Origin: Bacillota bacterium
GTDB taxonomy: Bacteria; Bacillota; Bacilli; Paenibacillales; NBRC-103111
NCBI GenBank assembly: GCA_023391955.1
Contig: JAEWAA010000069.1
Location: 1-12,926, forward strand
Direction of reading: 5' to 3'
Length of the DNA: 12,926 nt
The position numbers and the translations under genes were made by a program. Shown here in pieces: positions 7,089 to 12,926 of this stretch (positions are counted from its first letter, which is position 1; every line of letters starts with the position of its first letter). The notes below the pieces were generated by a model, which searched no databases, was not told the DNA's origin, and saw only the letters and a program-made list of their open reading frames with translations.

Positions 7089-8789
7089 TTGAACGCAACG
7101 CTAGATTTACTCCAAAAGCTGATCCTGGTTGAACACAAGTCACATACTATCCGTTTATGCGGCCCGGAAGCAGAGCAACTTACCGTAACCAACTGTCCGA
7201 AAGACATAGAGCTTGCAGGGCAACCTATCCGGGAGGAAAAAGGCTGGCTGATCACCCTGCGGGCCAACAGCAGAAGAACGGCCTACCTCAGTCTGACGGT
7301 GGAGCTCCGGGTGAGCGGCGAAACCCGCCGGCAGGATATTCCAACACGGATTTTCGGAAGGAAGGAGCACTTCCTGTGTATGGTGACTACCTCCAACTTC
7401 CATTGGGGCTATAATCCAAGCAAGGTCAAGGAGATTGAACGGACGGGCGAGCCGCGGCTTCATAATGTGTACGGCGACCCGGTCATGTGCCATGGGCATG
7501 CATTGGAGTCCTCCATATACATGGCGGAAGGCTGCCACCAGTATGAAGCTCCTGTAACATGGTTGATCGATGCGGATGTAGCCCAGGCCGGGGCGGAGCT
7601 GTTATCCGGCTGGCATCAGGCGTATGGTGACGATGTGGGTGTGCTGCCAAGCTCGTTTTTCCACCATAATCCGGAGAACTATAACGTGGACTCTACGGTG
7701 GAGGATACGGCCCGGATGCTGCGGCATCACCGGGAAGCAATCAAGGTGGCCATGTCCCGCCAAGGCTGGCTGATGCATCCGAGGATCCTGGGTGTGGACC
7801 AGTGGGTGGGCGGTATCGGCAGCAGCTTCCTGCAAGCAGCCAAGGAGCTGGAGTTCGGCGCAATTTGGGGAATCTGCTTCGATCATGAAACCTGTGACAG
7901 CAGCATGTATCATGAAGGTGCACCCTGGGACGCGTACCGGCTGCGGGAGGATAATTTCCGTTATCCCACCGTTGACAGCGGGGCGTTATGGGCATTTGCC
8001 TGGACGTCGAGGGATTTGGTCAACAGCTTCCTGGAGTATCCGGGCGCTTCCGTGTATTACAGCACCGATCCGGACGATATCCGGGTGGCCGGCATTATGG
8101 AGCATCAGGAGGATTATTGGACACGGATTCATGAGGATTTTGTGGGCAATGCGCATAACGATTTCACCTGCTTCGTCATTCATAACGAGGATCATGATGC
8201 ACACAGGGAATCTTCCCAGTGTTATATCGGGCATTATCTGTCCCGCCTGCCGGAGGGGGTTGTGGCGGCGACGCTGGAGGAGGTCCGACAATGGCTGGAG
8301 CTGCGTTATCCCCATGGACAGCATCCGTCCCAGCTATTGGAGCTGGCAGATCCGTTGACCAGCCACGATGCAGTTGCAGCCGTGCGCCACAAAGGCAGCC
8401 CTCCCGCCCATTGGGGGCAAACAGACGGGCATAACCCGGGTGTGCTTTGTTATTATGGCGCCGATGCCCGGTGGATGGCCCGGGAGGGAGAGCGGACGCC
8501 TGCGCAGTATATTGATTATGAAGCAACGGTTGGTTTTGCGGAAACGGGCACCAGCCCTAAGAAGCCAATCCCGATGCTGACTGACTGGCAGGAGACGGTG
8601 AGGCTGACGCCGGAGGGTGAGCTGCTCTCCATCAGCTTCACAGCAGACCTGGAGTTCAGCAGGCTGCCCCTCATCTGGTGGGACCGTCCCGAGCTGGCCG
8701 GGGATGCCCACACAGCGAGGGCGGTGATCTGCTACGTTGACGTTGTGAAGGGCCGGAATGAGAGCACGGTTATGATGGGGCAGCCGTGA
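7089..8789 (+). CDS. Uncharacterised protein, possibly polysaccharide deacetylase / glycosidase-type barrel
   Basis: 566 residues, no signal peptide or membrane helix, so probably cytoplasmic. TTG at 7089 is preferred because AAGGGG at 7075-7080 lies 8 nt upstream; the in-frame GTG at 7080 overlaps that site. An N-terminal beta-rich part of about 100 residues (ends near RIFGRKEHFLCMVTTSNFHW) precedes a larger alpha/beta part. In it, phrases such as EAPVTWLIDADVA, GDDVGVLPSSFFHHNPENY, GVDQWVGGIGSSF, GICFDHETCDSS and EGAPWDAYRL recall NodB-like deacetylases and related (beta/alpha) barrels, with clustered His/Asp that could bind a metal. A final beta-rich domain of about 120 residues ends the protein. 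I do not recognise the exact family, so the enzyme class is a guess from motif style. It is a stand-alone gene with its own promoter and no carbohydrate transporter nearby. Confidence 0.85.
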   Translation: MNATLDLLQKLILVEHKSHTIRLCGPEAEQLTVTNCPKDIELAGQPIREEKGWLITLRANSRRTAYLSLTVELRVSGETRRQDIPTRIFGRKEHFLCMVTTSNFHWGYNPSKVKEIERTGEPRLHNVYGDPVMCHGHALESSIYMAEGCHQYEAPVTWLIDADVAQAGAELLSGWHQAYGDDVGVLPSSFFHHNPENYNVDSTVEDTARMLRHHREAIKVAMSRQGWLMHPRILGVDQWVGGIGSSFLQAAKELEFGAIWGICFDHETCDSSMYHEGAPWDAYRLREDNFRYPTVDSGALWAFAWTSRDLVNSFLEYPGASVYYSTDPDDIRVAGIMEHQEDYWTRIHEDFVGNAHNDFTCFVIHNEDHDAHRESSQCYIGHYLSRLPEGVVAATLEEVRQWLELRYPHGQHPSQLLELADPLTSHDAVAAVRHKGSPPAHWGQTDGHNPGVLCYYGADARWMAREGERTPAQYIDYEATVGFAETGTSPKKPIPMLTDWQETVRLTPEGELLSISFTADLEFSRLPLIWWDRPELAGDAHTARAVICYVDVVKGRNESTVMMGQP

Positions 8790-8814
8790 GGATTGCTTTA
8801 CAGATATAGAGCAT

Positions 8815-8848
8815 CAAACGGGCAGAACCTTGGGTTCTGTCCTGTTTG
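8815..8848 (+). terminator. Hairpin after the 566-aa gene, possible terminator
   Basis: CAAAC (8815-8819) pairs with GTTTG (8844-8848) and CAGAACC (8823-8829) with GGTTCTG (8833-8839), joined by G-C pairs with a small internal bulge and a three-base loop. The stem is strong, but no T-run follows (GTGTGTCC), so termination may be weak or factor-aided. It lies 26 nt after the stop codon. Confidence 0.5.
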
Positions 8849-8945
8849 GTGTGTCCAGCTTGCCGGGTAGAGACTCTAACGAATCTATTGTGAAGAGCGT
8901 TCAGGGACGCGCACGCGGGAACGTGACTCCCTCCCTCTTCCCAAA

Positions 8946-9120
8946 TGCAAAAGTGCAGTTATTTTGTACACAAACCTTCATTTTTACGGCCTATCCTGCA
9001 AAAGTGCAGTTATTTTTGTCCGATGGGAGCAAAATGGAGCCTGCGGCGGCAAATAGATGCACTTTTGCATTTGGGGCACAGGGAACGGCGGAATTCCAGC
9101 AGAATAGATGCACTTTTGCA
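8946..9120. repeat. Intergenic element with four copies of a 12-bp repeat in inverted, equally spaced pairs
   Basis: TGCAAAAGTGCA occurs at 8946-8957 and 8997-9008, each followed by GTTATTTT. Its reverse complement TGCACTTTTGCA occurs at 9058-9069 and 9109-9120, each preceded by AATAGA. The start-to-start distance is 51 bp in both pairs. Flanks show which copies belong together: CCCAAATGCA (copy 1) matches the far side of copy 3 (TGCATTTGGGG), and ATCCTGCA (copy 2) matches that of copy 4 (TGCAGGAT). The inverted pairs are therefore interleaved rather than nested. The element is bounded by inverted copies, as in MITE-like or intergenic repeat families, but I see no target-site duplication. It is non-coding; open frames crossing it merely translate the repeat. 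Confidence 0.85.
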
Positions 9121-9171
9121 GGATGATACTGGATTAAATTAGATATTAAACGTTTATAGCCTGGAATGTGC

Positions 9172-9213
9172 ATCCGTAAGACATTCGTAATACTTCGTTT
9201 AGGGAATCGTAAG
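9172..9213 (+). promoter_or_regulatory. Phased direct repeats, candidate regulator binding site upstream of the Met-rich gene
   Basis: ATCCGTAAGAC (9172-9182) and ATTCGTAATAC (9183-9193) are tandem 11-bp units. TTCGTTTA follows 10 bp on (9194-9201) and AATCGTAAG at 9206-9214. The CGTAA cores start at 9175, 9186, 9196 (CGTTT) and 9209. Direct repeats in about one helical turn, 55-95 bp before the start codon, are the usual form of OmpR-family operators, and such a regulator is encoded at 9814. A weak -10 candidate, TATTCT, is at 9224-9229. Function inferred. Confidence 0.4.
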
Positions 9214-9268
9214 CTCTCTTCCTTATTCTATTCCATGTAAGATACCAAACCAATGGAGAGTGATAAGG

Positions 9269-9739
9269 ATGATGAAAGCAAACAAAGGCAAGACGTTGAT
9301 GATGATGGCAGTATTGATGCTGTCGCTGGCATTTTCGGGCTTCGCCCACGCCGCAGCGCTGAAAACCATGAAGAGTGACAGCGGAATGGAGCTTTTTCAT
9401 CTGAGGCAGGCATCGGAAATGTACGGCTACAGCATCGAATGGAATGACATGGAACGATCCGTAACCTTAGCATACATGGATAAAATGGACGACAAGATGA
9501 TGAGCGACGACTCCATGATGAAGGACGACAAGATGATGGGCGATGACACCATGATGAAGGACGATACGATGATGATGCCGGCGGGGAAAATGATTAAGCT
9601 GTGGATTGACTCCAAGGAAATCATGATCGACGGCATGAAGGTCACCCTGGATAGCGCCCCCGCCATTTATGACGGCAGCACCTATGTGGTGGAAGCGCTG
9701 ATCACCCAATACATGAAGCCTGCCATGGCCATGAACTGA
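9269..9739 (+). CDS. Secreted Met/Asp-rich protein: copper-amine-oxidase-N-like domain with DDxMM repeats
   Basis: 156 residues from ATG 9269, placed 8 nt after GGAGAG (9255-9260); ATG 9272 and GTG 9260 are less well placed. A signal peptide (KANKGKTLMMMAVLMLSL, cleavage likely after AHA near residue 28) leads to a domain resembling the copper amine oxidase N-terminal/stalk fold common in Paenibacillus secreted proteins: MELFHLRQASEMYGYSIEWN early, and IMIDGMKVTLDSAPAIYDGSTYVVEALI late. Residues 74-103 between the two halves are five hexapeptides: DDKMMS, DDSMMK, DDKMMG, DDTMMK, DDTMMM. The mature part has about 23 Met and no Cys. The repeats recall the MxKDx pentapeptide proteins and the Met-rich scavenger MrpX. 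Possible roles are oxidant scavenging by reversible Met oxidation or Cu(I) binding. The two-component, ccdA and thioredoxin genes downstream favour a redox role. Confidence 0.88.
   Translation: MMKANKGKTLMMMAVLMLSLAFSGFAHAAALKTMKSDSGMELFHLRQASEMYGYSIEWNDMERSVTLAYMDKMDDKMMSDDSMMKDDKMMGDDTMMKDDTMMMPAGKMIKLWIDSKEIMIDGMKVTLDSAPAIYDGSTYVVEALITQYMKPAMAMN
9488..9577 (+). repeat. Five tandem 18-bp repeats coding for DDxMM hexapeptides
   Basis: Units start at 9488, 9506, 9524, 9542 and 9560. Each has the form GAY-GAY-nnn-ATG-ATG-nnn and stays in frame. The first and third units are almost identical in DNA (GACGACAAGATGATG), so recent duplication is likely. In-frame gain or loss of units would change the number of Met pairs without breaking the protein. 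Confidence 0.9.
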
Positions 9740-9813
9740 CAAAAATGAGTGGAACCCTCTTCTTATGATATGATGAAGTCATATTGAATTTCCGGAATTT
9801 GGGGTGGTTCAGC

Positions 9814-10521
9814 TTGAAGGAACGGGTGCTGGTTGCAGATGACGATACGAATATTACGGATGTGTGCCGCAGGTATCTGGAACGGGAGGGGTATCTGGTC
9901 ATCACCGCTAAGGACGGCGTGGAGGCCCTGGAGCTTTGGCGCAGCCAAATGCCGAACCTGATCGTGCTTGACCTGATGATGCCCCATAAAAGCGGTTGGG
10001 AGGTATGCAGCGAGATCCGTCAAACGGAGGATATTCCCATCGTAATGCTGACCGCCCGCGGTGAGGAGCAGGACCGCCTAATGGGATTGACCCTGGGCGC
10101 AGACGATTATTTGACCAAACCCTTCAGTCCAAGAGAGCTCGTGCTGCGGGTGAAGGCCATTCTGCGCCGGATGCGGTATGTCCAGACATCGCCCGTTACT
10201 TCAGCTGAACATACCATCAAATGCGAAGGACTTACCATTGACGTGGCGAAGCGCAAGGTAGAGATCAACGGGCAGCCGGTTGAATTGACCGTGACGGAGT
10301 TCGAATTGCTGTACCTGCTGGCCAGCCATCCCGGCCAGGTTTTTTCCCGGACTCAAATTCTGAGTAAGGTGTGGGATTTCAGCTACGAGGGAGATACAAC
10401 CACGGTTACCGTGCATATCCGGAGATTACGGGAAAAAATCGAGCAGACTCCCTCCGATCCGAAATTCATCAAGACGGTCTGGGGAATCGGCTACAAATTT
10501 GCGGGTGATGGCAGCTCATGA
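9814..10521 (+). CDS. OmpR/PhoB-family response regulator
   Basis: 235 residues, a standard length. TTG at 9814 is chosen because GGGGTGG (9801-9807) lies 6 nt upstream; the longer reading from TTG 9784 has no binding site and adds residues outside the conserved fold. Receiver domain: ADDD at 8-11, phosphoacceptor D53 in IVLDLMMP, switch Thr in VMLTARGE, Lys in DYLTKPFSPREL. The C-terminal winged helix (about 135-233) has the usual ELTVTEFELLYLLASHPGQVFSR and VTVHIRRLREKIE segments ending GIGYKF. It overlaps the kinase start by 4 nt (ATGA, 10518-10521). Likely targets are its own cluster and the phased repeats at 9172-9213; this is inference. Confidence 0.96.
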   Translation: MKERVLVADDDTNITDVCRRYLEREGYLVITAKDGVEALELWRSQMPNLIVLDLMMPHKSGWEVCSEIRQTEDIPIVMLTARGEEQDRLMGLTLGADDYLTKPFSPRELVLRVKAILRRMRYVQTSPVTSAEHTIKCEGLTIDVAKRKVEINGQPVELTVTEFELLYLLASHPGQVFSRTQILSKVWDFSYEGDTTTVTVHIRRLREKIEQTPSDPKFIKTVWGIGYKFAGDGSS

Positions 10522-11558
10522 AACTGCGTACGTACTTACTATTGTCCAGCCTGACCGGAATAGGCGTGCTGCTCATTTGTCTATTTATCAGCTATTCCAA
10601 AATGCTGCTCTCCATCGAACAATTCTATTGGCTGTCCGGTGTTACGGCCGGAGTCGGTTTGCTCTCTTTTATACTCCAGCACCTGTTGACGAAGCCTCTG
10701 GAAAAATCCATTGATCGGATCACCCAGCAGACGGTGCGGATTGCCGAAGGGGATTTCCATACCGGGGATCCCTTAATCGGCCCGCAGGAGTTTAAGCTTC
10801 TGGCTCAGCAATTTAATGGAATGAGCAGCAAGCTGAAGGAAAGCTTCGATCATCTGCACCAATCCGAATCCGCCCGGCGGGAGCTGATCGCCAATGTCTC
10901 CCACGATTTGCGGACACCCTTGGCCTCCATTCAATCCTTTGTTGAAGCCTTGGAGGACGATGTGATCAAGGATGAGGAAACCTTTCAACGGTATCTGAAT
11001 ACCATCCGGCTGGAAACCAAACGGCTGGGCGGGCTGGTTCAGGACTTATTCGAGCTATCTAGCCTGGAGGCCAACGGCGAAATCTTCGAGCCCTTGCCAA
11101 GCCATGCCGATGAGCTGTTAATCAGCACCTTGGAGAGCTTCTCTTTTCAACTCGCCGAGAAAAAGCTGCAGGTCGAGATTGAGCTACCGGATAAATTGCC
11201 CGCTGCCCTTATGATGCCGGCCCAAATGAAGCGGGTCCTGTCCAACCTGCTGCAGAATGCCATTCAATATTCACCTGTTGAGGGTAAAATCGTCTTGGCT
11301 GCCACGCTGGAGGGCCAATTCCTGCGGATTTCCGTTACGGATGAAGGACAGGGCATCGAAGCGGCGGAAACCTCGCGGATCTTCGAACGATTCTACCGGG
11401 TAGATAAATCACGCAGCAAGAACAACGGAGGCGCCGGGCTGGGCCTGGCCATTGCACAATCCATTATTGAACTACACGGCGGAAAAATTGGGGTGTACAG
11501 CACAAAAGGGGAAGGCAGCTGCTTCTGGTTTACCCTTCCGATTTATCTGAACCGTTAA
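10518..11558 (+). CDS. Sensor histidine kinase with HAMP domain and very short external loop
   Basis: 346 residues. Two helices (about 7-26 and 37-56) are joined by only about 10 residues, so there is no extracytoplasmic sensor domain. HAMP follows (about 57-110), then HisKA with RELIANVSHDLRTPLA (phosphorylated His near 129), and HATPase_c with N-box LSNLLQNAIQYSP, G1 VTDEGQGIE, F-box RIFERFYRVDKSRS and G2 GAGLGLAIAQSII. ATG overlaps the regulator stop, giving coupled translation. Such intramembrane-sensing kinases usually respond to envelope stress or to a partner membrane protein. Here ccdA follows only 34 nt later, and a secreted Met-rich protein is encoded upstream; either could be linked to signal sensing, but nothing in the sequence proves it. 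Confidence 0.95.
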   Translation: MKLRTYLLLSSLTGIGVLLICLFISYSKMLLSIEQFYWLSGVTAGVGLLSFILQHLLTKPLEKSIDRITQQTVRIAEGDFHTGDPLIGPQEFKLLAQQFNGMSSKLKESFDHLHQSESARRELIANVSHDLRTPLASIQSFVEALEDDVIKDEETFQRYLNTIRLETKRLGGLVQDLFELSSLEANGEIFEPLPSHADELLISTLESFSFQLAEKKLQVEIELPDKLPAALMMPAQMKRVLSNLLQNAIQYSPVEGKIVLAATLEGQFLRISVTDEGQGIEAAETSRIFERFYRVDKSRSKNNGGAGLGLAIAQSIIELHGGKIGVYSTKGEGSCFWFTLPIYLNR

Positions 11559-11592
11559 AGCATAGCATGTCAGAAATCAGGAGGTGACCCCG

Positions 11593-12309
11593 ATGGCCGG
11601 TGATGCGGTATTCCTGTTTGGGGTGTTTGGCGCGGGGCTGTTATCGTTTTTTGCGCCATGCATTCTGCCATTGCTTCCGGTCTATGTATCCTTCTTGTCC
11701 GGAAGTATAGCCGGCGGTGCGGATCAGGGGGAACATGGCGGCTCCTCCCCTCCTCTTCGGCCGGTGTTTATTGGGCGGACCCTGTTGTTTGTCCTGGGGC
11801 TGTCGGTGGTGTTTATTTTACTGGGTTTTGGTTCCGGCATACTGGGCAATGTCATTTCCAGCCCGAGGTTCATCGCCATTTGCGGAGCCATCGTGATCCT
11901 CTTCGGAATTTACCAGACGGGATTGATCAAGCTGTCCTGGCTGGAACGGGAAAGAAGGCTGTCCAGCACCCGTATTCAGCAGGGCGGATATATAGGGGCG
12001 TTCCTGCTTGGCCTGACCTTCAGCTTCGGATGGACACCTTGTATCGGCCCCGCGTTAGCCGCTGTGCTGAGTATTGCTGCTGGTGAAGGCTCTCCTGTGT
12101 ATGGAGGGTTTCTCATGCTTCTGTATACTCTGGGTTTGGCCATTCCCTTTTTGTTTTTGTCAGTATTTTCTGAATTTTTGTTAAAAAGCTTCCGCCGAAT
12201 ATACCGTTACATGGGAGCAATCAAAGTTGCTTCCGGCTGTATGCTGATTATAATGGGCATTCTGCTCATGACAGACAGGCTGAATACCATCGTAACCTGG
12301 CTTCAATAA
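11593..12309 (+). CDS. ccdA: CcdA/DsbD-family membrane thiol-disulfide transporter
   Basis: 238 residues, six membrane helices, typical of the CcdA core of DsbD. The two redox Cys are in the right places: FFAPCILPLLP (C23, helix 1) and FGWTPCIGPAL (C150, helix 4). The protein takes electrons from cytoplasmic thioredoxin and passes them across the membrane to an outside thioredoxin-like partner, here surely the lipoprotein encoded 19 nt downstream. ATG at 11593 follows a near-perfect AGGAGGTGA (11579-11587); the in-frame GTG at 11584 lies inside that site and is rejected. CcdA also serves cytochrome c maturation (with ResA), but no cytochrome assembly gene is visible. The neighbouring CSIC lipoprotein points to methionine sulfoxide or general disulfide reduction instead. 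Confidence 0.95.
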   Translation: MAGDAVFLFGVFGAGLLSFFAPCILPLLPVYVSFLSGSIAGGADQGEHGGSSPPLRPVFIGRTLLFVLGLSVVFILLGFGSGILGNVISSPRFIAICGAIVILFGIYQTGLIKLSWLERERRLSSTRIQQGGYIGAFLLGLTFSFGWTPCIGPALAAVLSIAAGEGSPVYGGFLMLLYTLGLAIPFLFLSVFSEFLLKSFRRIYRYMGAIKVASGCMLIIMGILLMTDRLNTIVTWLQ

Positions 12310-12328
12310 AAGAATGGGGGAGTGAGTG

Positions 12329-12889
12329 ATGAAGAAGGCGTGGAAACGGATAGGAATTGTGCTGGTTGCAGCCGGACTGTTATCTGTTTTGGGCGCATGC
12401 GGCTCGAAGCCCATGACCCAATCTGCCGGTATGGGGTCACCGGACGCTTCGCCAACTATCATGAACAAGGGAGAGGCGGCACCCGGCTTTGCCTTATCCG
12501 ATTTGAAGGGCGGCTCCCACCGATTGACGGATCTCCAGGGGAAGAAGGTATACGTGAAGTACTGGGCTTCCTGGTGCTCCATTTGCCTTGCGGGTTTGGG
12601 AGACTTGAATACATTAGCCGGCGAAACCAAGGATTTTGAGGTGGTAACCATCGTTACACCCGACTACAAAGGGGAAAAATCCGCCAAGGAATTTACCGAG
12701 TGGTTCAACCGGCAGCCCTATGAGAACTTAACCGTGCTTCTCGACGAAAATGGCGTCTGGGCCAAGCAATTCCATGTCAGAGCGTATCCCAGCTCCTTCT
12801 ATATCGGGTCCGACGGCATTCTGGCGAAGGCGCTTCCCGGGCATGCATCCAATGAGCAAATCATCGATACCTTGAAGGGTATAAAATAA
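12329..12889 (+). CDS. TlpA/Etrx-like thioredoxin-fold lipoprotein (CSIC active site)
   Basis: 186 residues. Signal peptide with lipobox LGAC (C24), so the protein is lipid-anchored on the outer face of the membrane. The thioredoxin fold begins near APGFALSDLKGG, with active site YWASWCSIC (C83, C86) and cis-Pro loop VRAYPSSFYI. ATG at 12329 follows GGGGGAG (12316-12322) at 6 nt; GTG 12326 is less likely. It sits after ccdA in one operon. The CSIC motif, with WCSIC followed by LA, resembles the streptococcal Etrx lipoproteins that take electrons from CcdA and reduce the surface methionine sulfoxide reductase MsrAB. ResA and StoA, by contrast, normally carry CEPC or similar. I infer reduction of an exported Msr-type enzyme as its role; a general thiol reductase is the alternative. 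Confidence 0.94.
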   Translation: MKKAWKRIGIVLVAAGLLSVLGACGSKPMTQSAGMGSPDASPTIMNKGEAAPGFALSDLKGGSHRLTDLQGKKVYVKYWASWCSICLAGLGDLNTLAGETKDFEVVTIVTPDYKGEKSAKEFTEWFNRQPYENLTVLLDENGVWAKQFHVRAYPSSFYIGSDGILAKALPGHASNEQIIDTLKGIK

Positions 12890-12905
12890 GGAAGGAGGAA
12901 GGGTC

Positions 12906-12926
12906 ATGAAACGTACTGTACTTGGT
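12906..12926 (+). CDS. Start of a further operon gene (7 codons visible)
   Basis: ATG at 12906 is preceded by AAGGAGG (12892-12898) at 7 nt and lies 16 nt after the thioredoxin lipoprotein stop, so it is a real start in the same operon. Only MKRTVLG is visible. The basic start then hydrophobic residues would fit a signal or anchor sequence, but seven residues cannot show that. From known CcdA-thioredoxin neighbourhoods, a methionine sulfoxide reductase (MsrA, MsrB or fused MsrAB) is my prediction. Confidence 0.75.

Noticed and set aside
7792..8358. 189-codon plus-strand open frame inside the 566-aa gene
   Set aside because: It is an out-of-frame shadow; the larger frame has the promoter, binding site and domain-like sequence.
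8890..8930. Small inverted repeat around GCGTTC and GAACGT
   Set aside because: The 5-6 bp arms with a GC-rich spacer are within chance expectation, and there is no link to a gene.
8946..9120. CRISPR array
   Set aside because: The repeat is only 12 bp, occurs in both orientations, and the spacing is 51-61 bp; there are no cas genes.
8830..9126. 98-codon open frame, plus strand, across the intergenic repeats
   Set aside because: Its product contains KVQLF twice and NRCTFA twice, purely because the frame crosses the four 12-bp repeats. No binding site precedes the start, and the overlapping frames are equally open.
9736..9774. Separate promoter for the OmpR-family regulator (CTGACA with TATGAT)
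   Set aside because: The elements match the consensus well one by one, but the spacer is 22 nt or more. Read-through from the Met-rich gene, 74 bp upstream, is as likely.
9784..9813. Longer start (TTG 9784) for the OmpR-family regulator
   Set aside because: No binding site lies upstream and the added residues precede the conserved receiver start. TTG 9814 has GGGGTGG at the right distance.

Overview
The window looks like a stretch of a Firmicutes chromosome, most likely Paenibacillus or a close relative. The reasons are strong Gram-positive AGGAGG-type ribosome binding sites before nearly every gene, some GTG and TTG starts, moderately high GC, a lipoprotein thioredoxin with a Gram-positive lipobox, and a linearmycin-resistance-like signalling/transport block. 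The genus is inferred from style, not from a marker gene. No rRNA, tRNA, CRISPR array, transposase or phage gene was seen.

Layout. (1) 1-1560, minus strand: a NarL-type two-component pair. The histidine kinase is followed at once by its response regulator, which the window edge cuts. (2) 1733-4816, plus strand, divergent from the pair: an ABC-2 type exporter operon. It has one ATPase, two permeases whose genes overlap by 47 bp, and a 57-codon membrane microprotein gene overlapping the second permease by ATGA. A strong intrinsic terminator closes it at 4831-4872. The arrangement resembles Bacillus lnrJKLMN (yfiJKLMN), in which the kinase pair induces an exporter of membrane-active lipid-like antibiotics. 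(3) 4970-5569, plus: a two-helix membrane protein of unknown function. (4) 6936-5581, minus: two unrecognised cell-envelope genes 24 nt apart, a secreted lipocalin-sized protein and a bitopic or two-helix membrane protein. (5) 7089-8786, plus: a 566-residue cytoplasmic protein of unrecognised family with NodB/deacetylase-like barrel phrases, behind a good sigma-A-like promoter. (6) 8790-9268: a 479-bp gene-free stretch. It holds a hairpin, four copies of a 12-bp repeat arranged as two inverted, equally spaced pairs, and phased direct repeats that may be an operator. (7) 9269 to the end, plus: a redox cluster. It encodes a secreted Met/Asp-rich protein, an OmpR-family regulator, its kinase, a CcdA membrane thiol transporter, a TlpA/Etrx-like lipoprotein thioredoxin (CSIC), and the first seven codons of one more gene.

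The most interesting block is region 7. CcdA plus a CSIC lipoprotein thioredoxin is the electron-delivery half of the extracytoplasmic methionine-sulfoxide repair system known from streptococci (CcdA-Etrx-MsrAB). Here it sits beside a secreted protein with five tandem DDxMM hexapeptides set inside a copper-amine-oxidase-N-like domain, and beside a dedicated two-component system. My inference is a Gram-positive counterpart of the proteobacterial Met-rich oxidant scavenger idea (MrpX with a methionine sulfoxide reductase), or alternatively a Cu(I)-binding stress module. The truncated last gene is the key test.
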